Assembly: GCA_036377055.1 (NCBI GenBank) | Contig: DASUZD010000015.1 | Location: 1 to 7,073, forward strand | Direction: 5' to 3' | From: DASUZD01 sp036377055 | GTDB taxonomy: Bacteria > Actinomycetota > Thermoleophilia > Gaiellales > Gaiellaceae | DNA length: 7,073 nt | Part shown: one piece after another, positions 6,179 through 7,073 of the stretch | Layout of the letters: the number at the start of each line of letters is the position of its first letter | Position numbering within the stretch: the stretch's first letter is position 1 | Translations under genes and position numbers: made by a program | Notes under the pieces: generated by a model | The model's database searches: none | Told to the model about the DNA's origin: nothing | Seen by the model: the letters and a program-made list of their open reading frames with translations, nothing else

Positions 6179-6186
6179 GAGGAGGG
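6179..6186 (+). promoter_or_regulatory. Ribosome binding site of the beta-helix gene
   Basis: GAGGAGGG is placed 4 bases before ATG 6191. It selects that start over ATG 6158, which would put 11 charged residues ahead of the signal peptide. Confidence 0.7.
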
Positions 6187-6190
6187 CGAG

Positions 6191-6625
6191 ATGCTACGAA
6201 CCCGCATCGCACTGGCCGCGCTGGCAGCCGCCGTGACGCTGACCGCGGCGAGCGCGGCGACACCGCGAGCGCACACCGAGGGCCGCGACGACACCGCCTG
6301 GCTCCAGGCACGGCTCGACGCAGGCGGCGGCCGCATCTCGCTCCCGAAGCTCCCGGGCGGCCAGTGCTACGCGACCCGAGGCCTCTGGGTCAGCCACGAC
6401 GACACGCAGATCGTCTCGAACGGCGCCTGCATCACCGCGCTCGGCCCCGGGCCGGTCCGCCTCACGTCGCAGGACGGCGACCCCGTCGCGGCCGATGCCG
6501 TCTTCTTCGTCAACAAGAGCCGCCAGCTCGACCCGGCGCCGGTCCACATCGCGATCAGCGGCTTGCGCGTCGTCGTCCCGCGCGAGACCGGCATGTTCGG
6601 GTCGGCGTCTACGGCCACGAGGTGA
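6191..6625 (+). CDS. Exported right-handed beta-helix protein, N-terminal part before a frameshift
   Basis: ATG 6191 begins a clear signal peptide: MLRTR, a hydrophobic core (IALAALAAAVTLTAA), then cleavage probably after ASA (about residue 22). The mature start carries DDTAWLQARLDAGGGRISLP (33-52), the typical opening of the pectate-lyase-superfamily beta-helix fold (DDT, then a helix, then the first beta coil). The next coils read GLWVSHDDTQIVSNG and IAISGLRVVVP. The frame stops at TGA 6623-6625 after 144 residues, far too short for the fold, and its last nine residues (SASTATR end) do not look like beta-helix. The natural continuation lies in another frame from 6601. Substrate is unknown; an extracellular or surface polysaccharide-related role is common for such proteins. 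It starts 48 bp after the DUF218 stop. Confidence 0.75.
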   Translation: MLRTRIALAALAAAVTLTAASAATPRAHTEGRDDTAWLQARLDAGGGRISLPKLPGGQCYATRGLWVSHDDTQIVSNGACITALGPGPVRLTSQDGDPVAADAVFFVNKSRQLDPAPVHIAISGLRVVVPRETGMFGSASTATR

Positions 6626-7073
6626 CCTTGAGCCGCGTCACGGTGACCGGCGAGCCGCTCGACGCGATCATCGTCGGCGGCCGCGCGAACGGCGACGGCT
6701 ACGCGGGCCGCGTGACGATCTCCCGCTGCACGCTCCTCGGCGGCACGCGGAACGTCGTTTCCGCGACCTCCGTCATCGGCCTCACGATCTCCCGCTCGCG
6801 CATCGCCGGCGCGTCCGGCGGCCCCGGCGCAGGCATCGACCTCGAGCCCGGCGGTCGCGGCAGCCCCGCGCTCGACGTCCGCTTCGAGCGGAACCGCATC
6901 TCCGGCGACGCCGGCCCCGGGATCCTCCTCGCCTTCAGCACGAACGCGGGTCGCCTCGTCTACGGCACCGACGTCACGATCGCCCGCAACCAGATCGTCG
7001 GCAACGGGACGAGTGCGGCGGCGCCGCAACGCGGCGGGATCGTCTTCAACGGCGGCCAGGACCGCGGCGGCGG
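6601..7073 (+). pseudogene. Continuation of the beta-helix gene in a shifted frame (runs off window)
   Basis: Reading from GTC 6601 the frame stays open to the window end, giving 157 residues of repeated beta-helix coils: VGVYGHEVTLSRVTVTG, AGRVTISRCTLLGG, VIGLTISRSRIAG, LDVRFERNRISGD and TDVTIARNQIVGNG. The coils are roughly 20-35 residues long, with the regular hydrophobic-x-hydrophobic and Asn ladder pattern of the fold. Adding one G to the GGG at 6599-6601 would join it smoothly to the upstream part (METGMFG then VGVYG). It could be translated separately from GTG 6622, which overlaps the upstream stop, but such a product would lack the signal peptide. Either a real frameshift or a base-calling error explains the break; the 3' end is outside the window. 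Confidence 0.7.

Noticed and set aside
6158..6190. ATG 6158 as start of the beta-helix protein
   Set aside because: It would place charged residues before the signal peptide; ATG 6191 has a strong SD and gives a normal signal peptide.
6593..6604. Programmed -1 frameshift site
   Set aside because: TTCGGGTCG lacks an X-XXY-YYZ slippery heptamer, and I found no convincing downstream structure; a one-base deletion is simpler.
1..7073. tRNA, rRNA, insertion sequences or phage genes
   Set aside because: No tRNA-like cloverleaf, rRNA sequence, transposase or integrase motif was recognised on either strand.

Overview
The window is very GC-rich, with almost every third codon position G or C, frequent GTG starts, and a large LuxR-type regulator carrying a class III cyclase-like domain. 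This fits a high-GC actinobacterium. The style of the regulator, the Glu/Pro-rich membrane protein and the single-centre palindromes suggest Thermoleophilia (Gaiellales/Solirubrobacterales-like), but that placement is inference from memory. All supported genes lie on the + strand; the many long reading frames on the other strand are GC-driven shadows.

Layout. (1) 1-1047: the 3' part of a membrane-anchored protein with a long, disordered Glu/Pro/Ala-rich segment. It contains three tandem 99-bp repeats, each carrying an identical 22-bp block built around a perfect palindrome. (2) 1048-1254: intergenic, with a 15-bp-stem hairpin after the first gene, then a 7-bp inverted repeat next to a TAGAAT -10-like box. 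(3) 1255-4662: an 1135-residue regulator with cyclase-like domain, AAA/STAND ATPase, helical (TPR-like) repeats and LuxR helix-turn-helix. (4) 4774-5346: a cupin protein, followed after 10 bp by a 41-residue single-pass membrane miniprotein (5357-5482); the miniprotein's ribosome binding site overlaps the cupin stop codon. (5) 5483-5659: a palindrome-rich intergenic region with a GC hairpin and two related palindromes, one a 31-bp near-perfect one with core GGGGTCTGACCCC. (6) 5660-6142: a soluble DUF218/YdcF-like protein with a probable leaderless start. (7) 6191-7073: an exported right-handed beta-helix (pectate-lyase-like) protein, interrupted by an apparent one-base deletion near 6599-6601 and cut by the window end.

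How the genes may work together. The regulator probably senses a ligand through its ATPase/repeat body and controls promoters through its C-terminal helix-turn-helix. The cupin and miniprotein look like one translationally coupled unit and could be a target or be co-transcribed with the regulator, but nothing in the sequence proves this. No complete novel defence, mobile or biosynthetic system is visible. The most unusual signals are the palindromes inside the first coding sequence, the palindromes upstream of the DUF218 gene, the miniprotein, the altered cyclase active site and the frameshift in the beta-helix gene.
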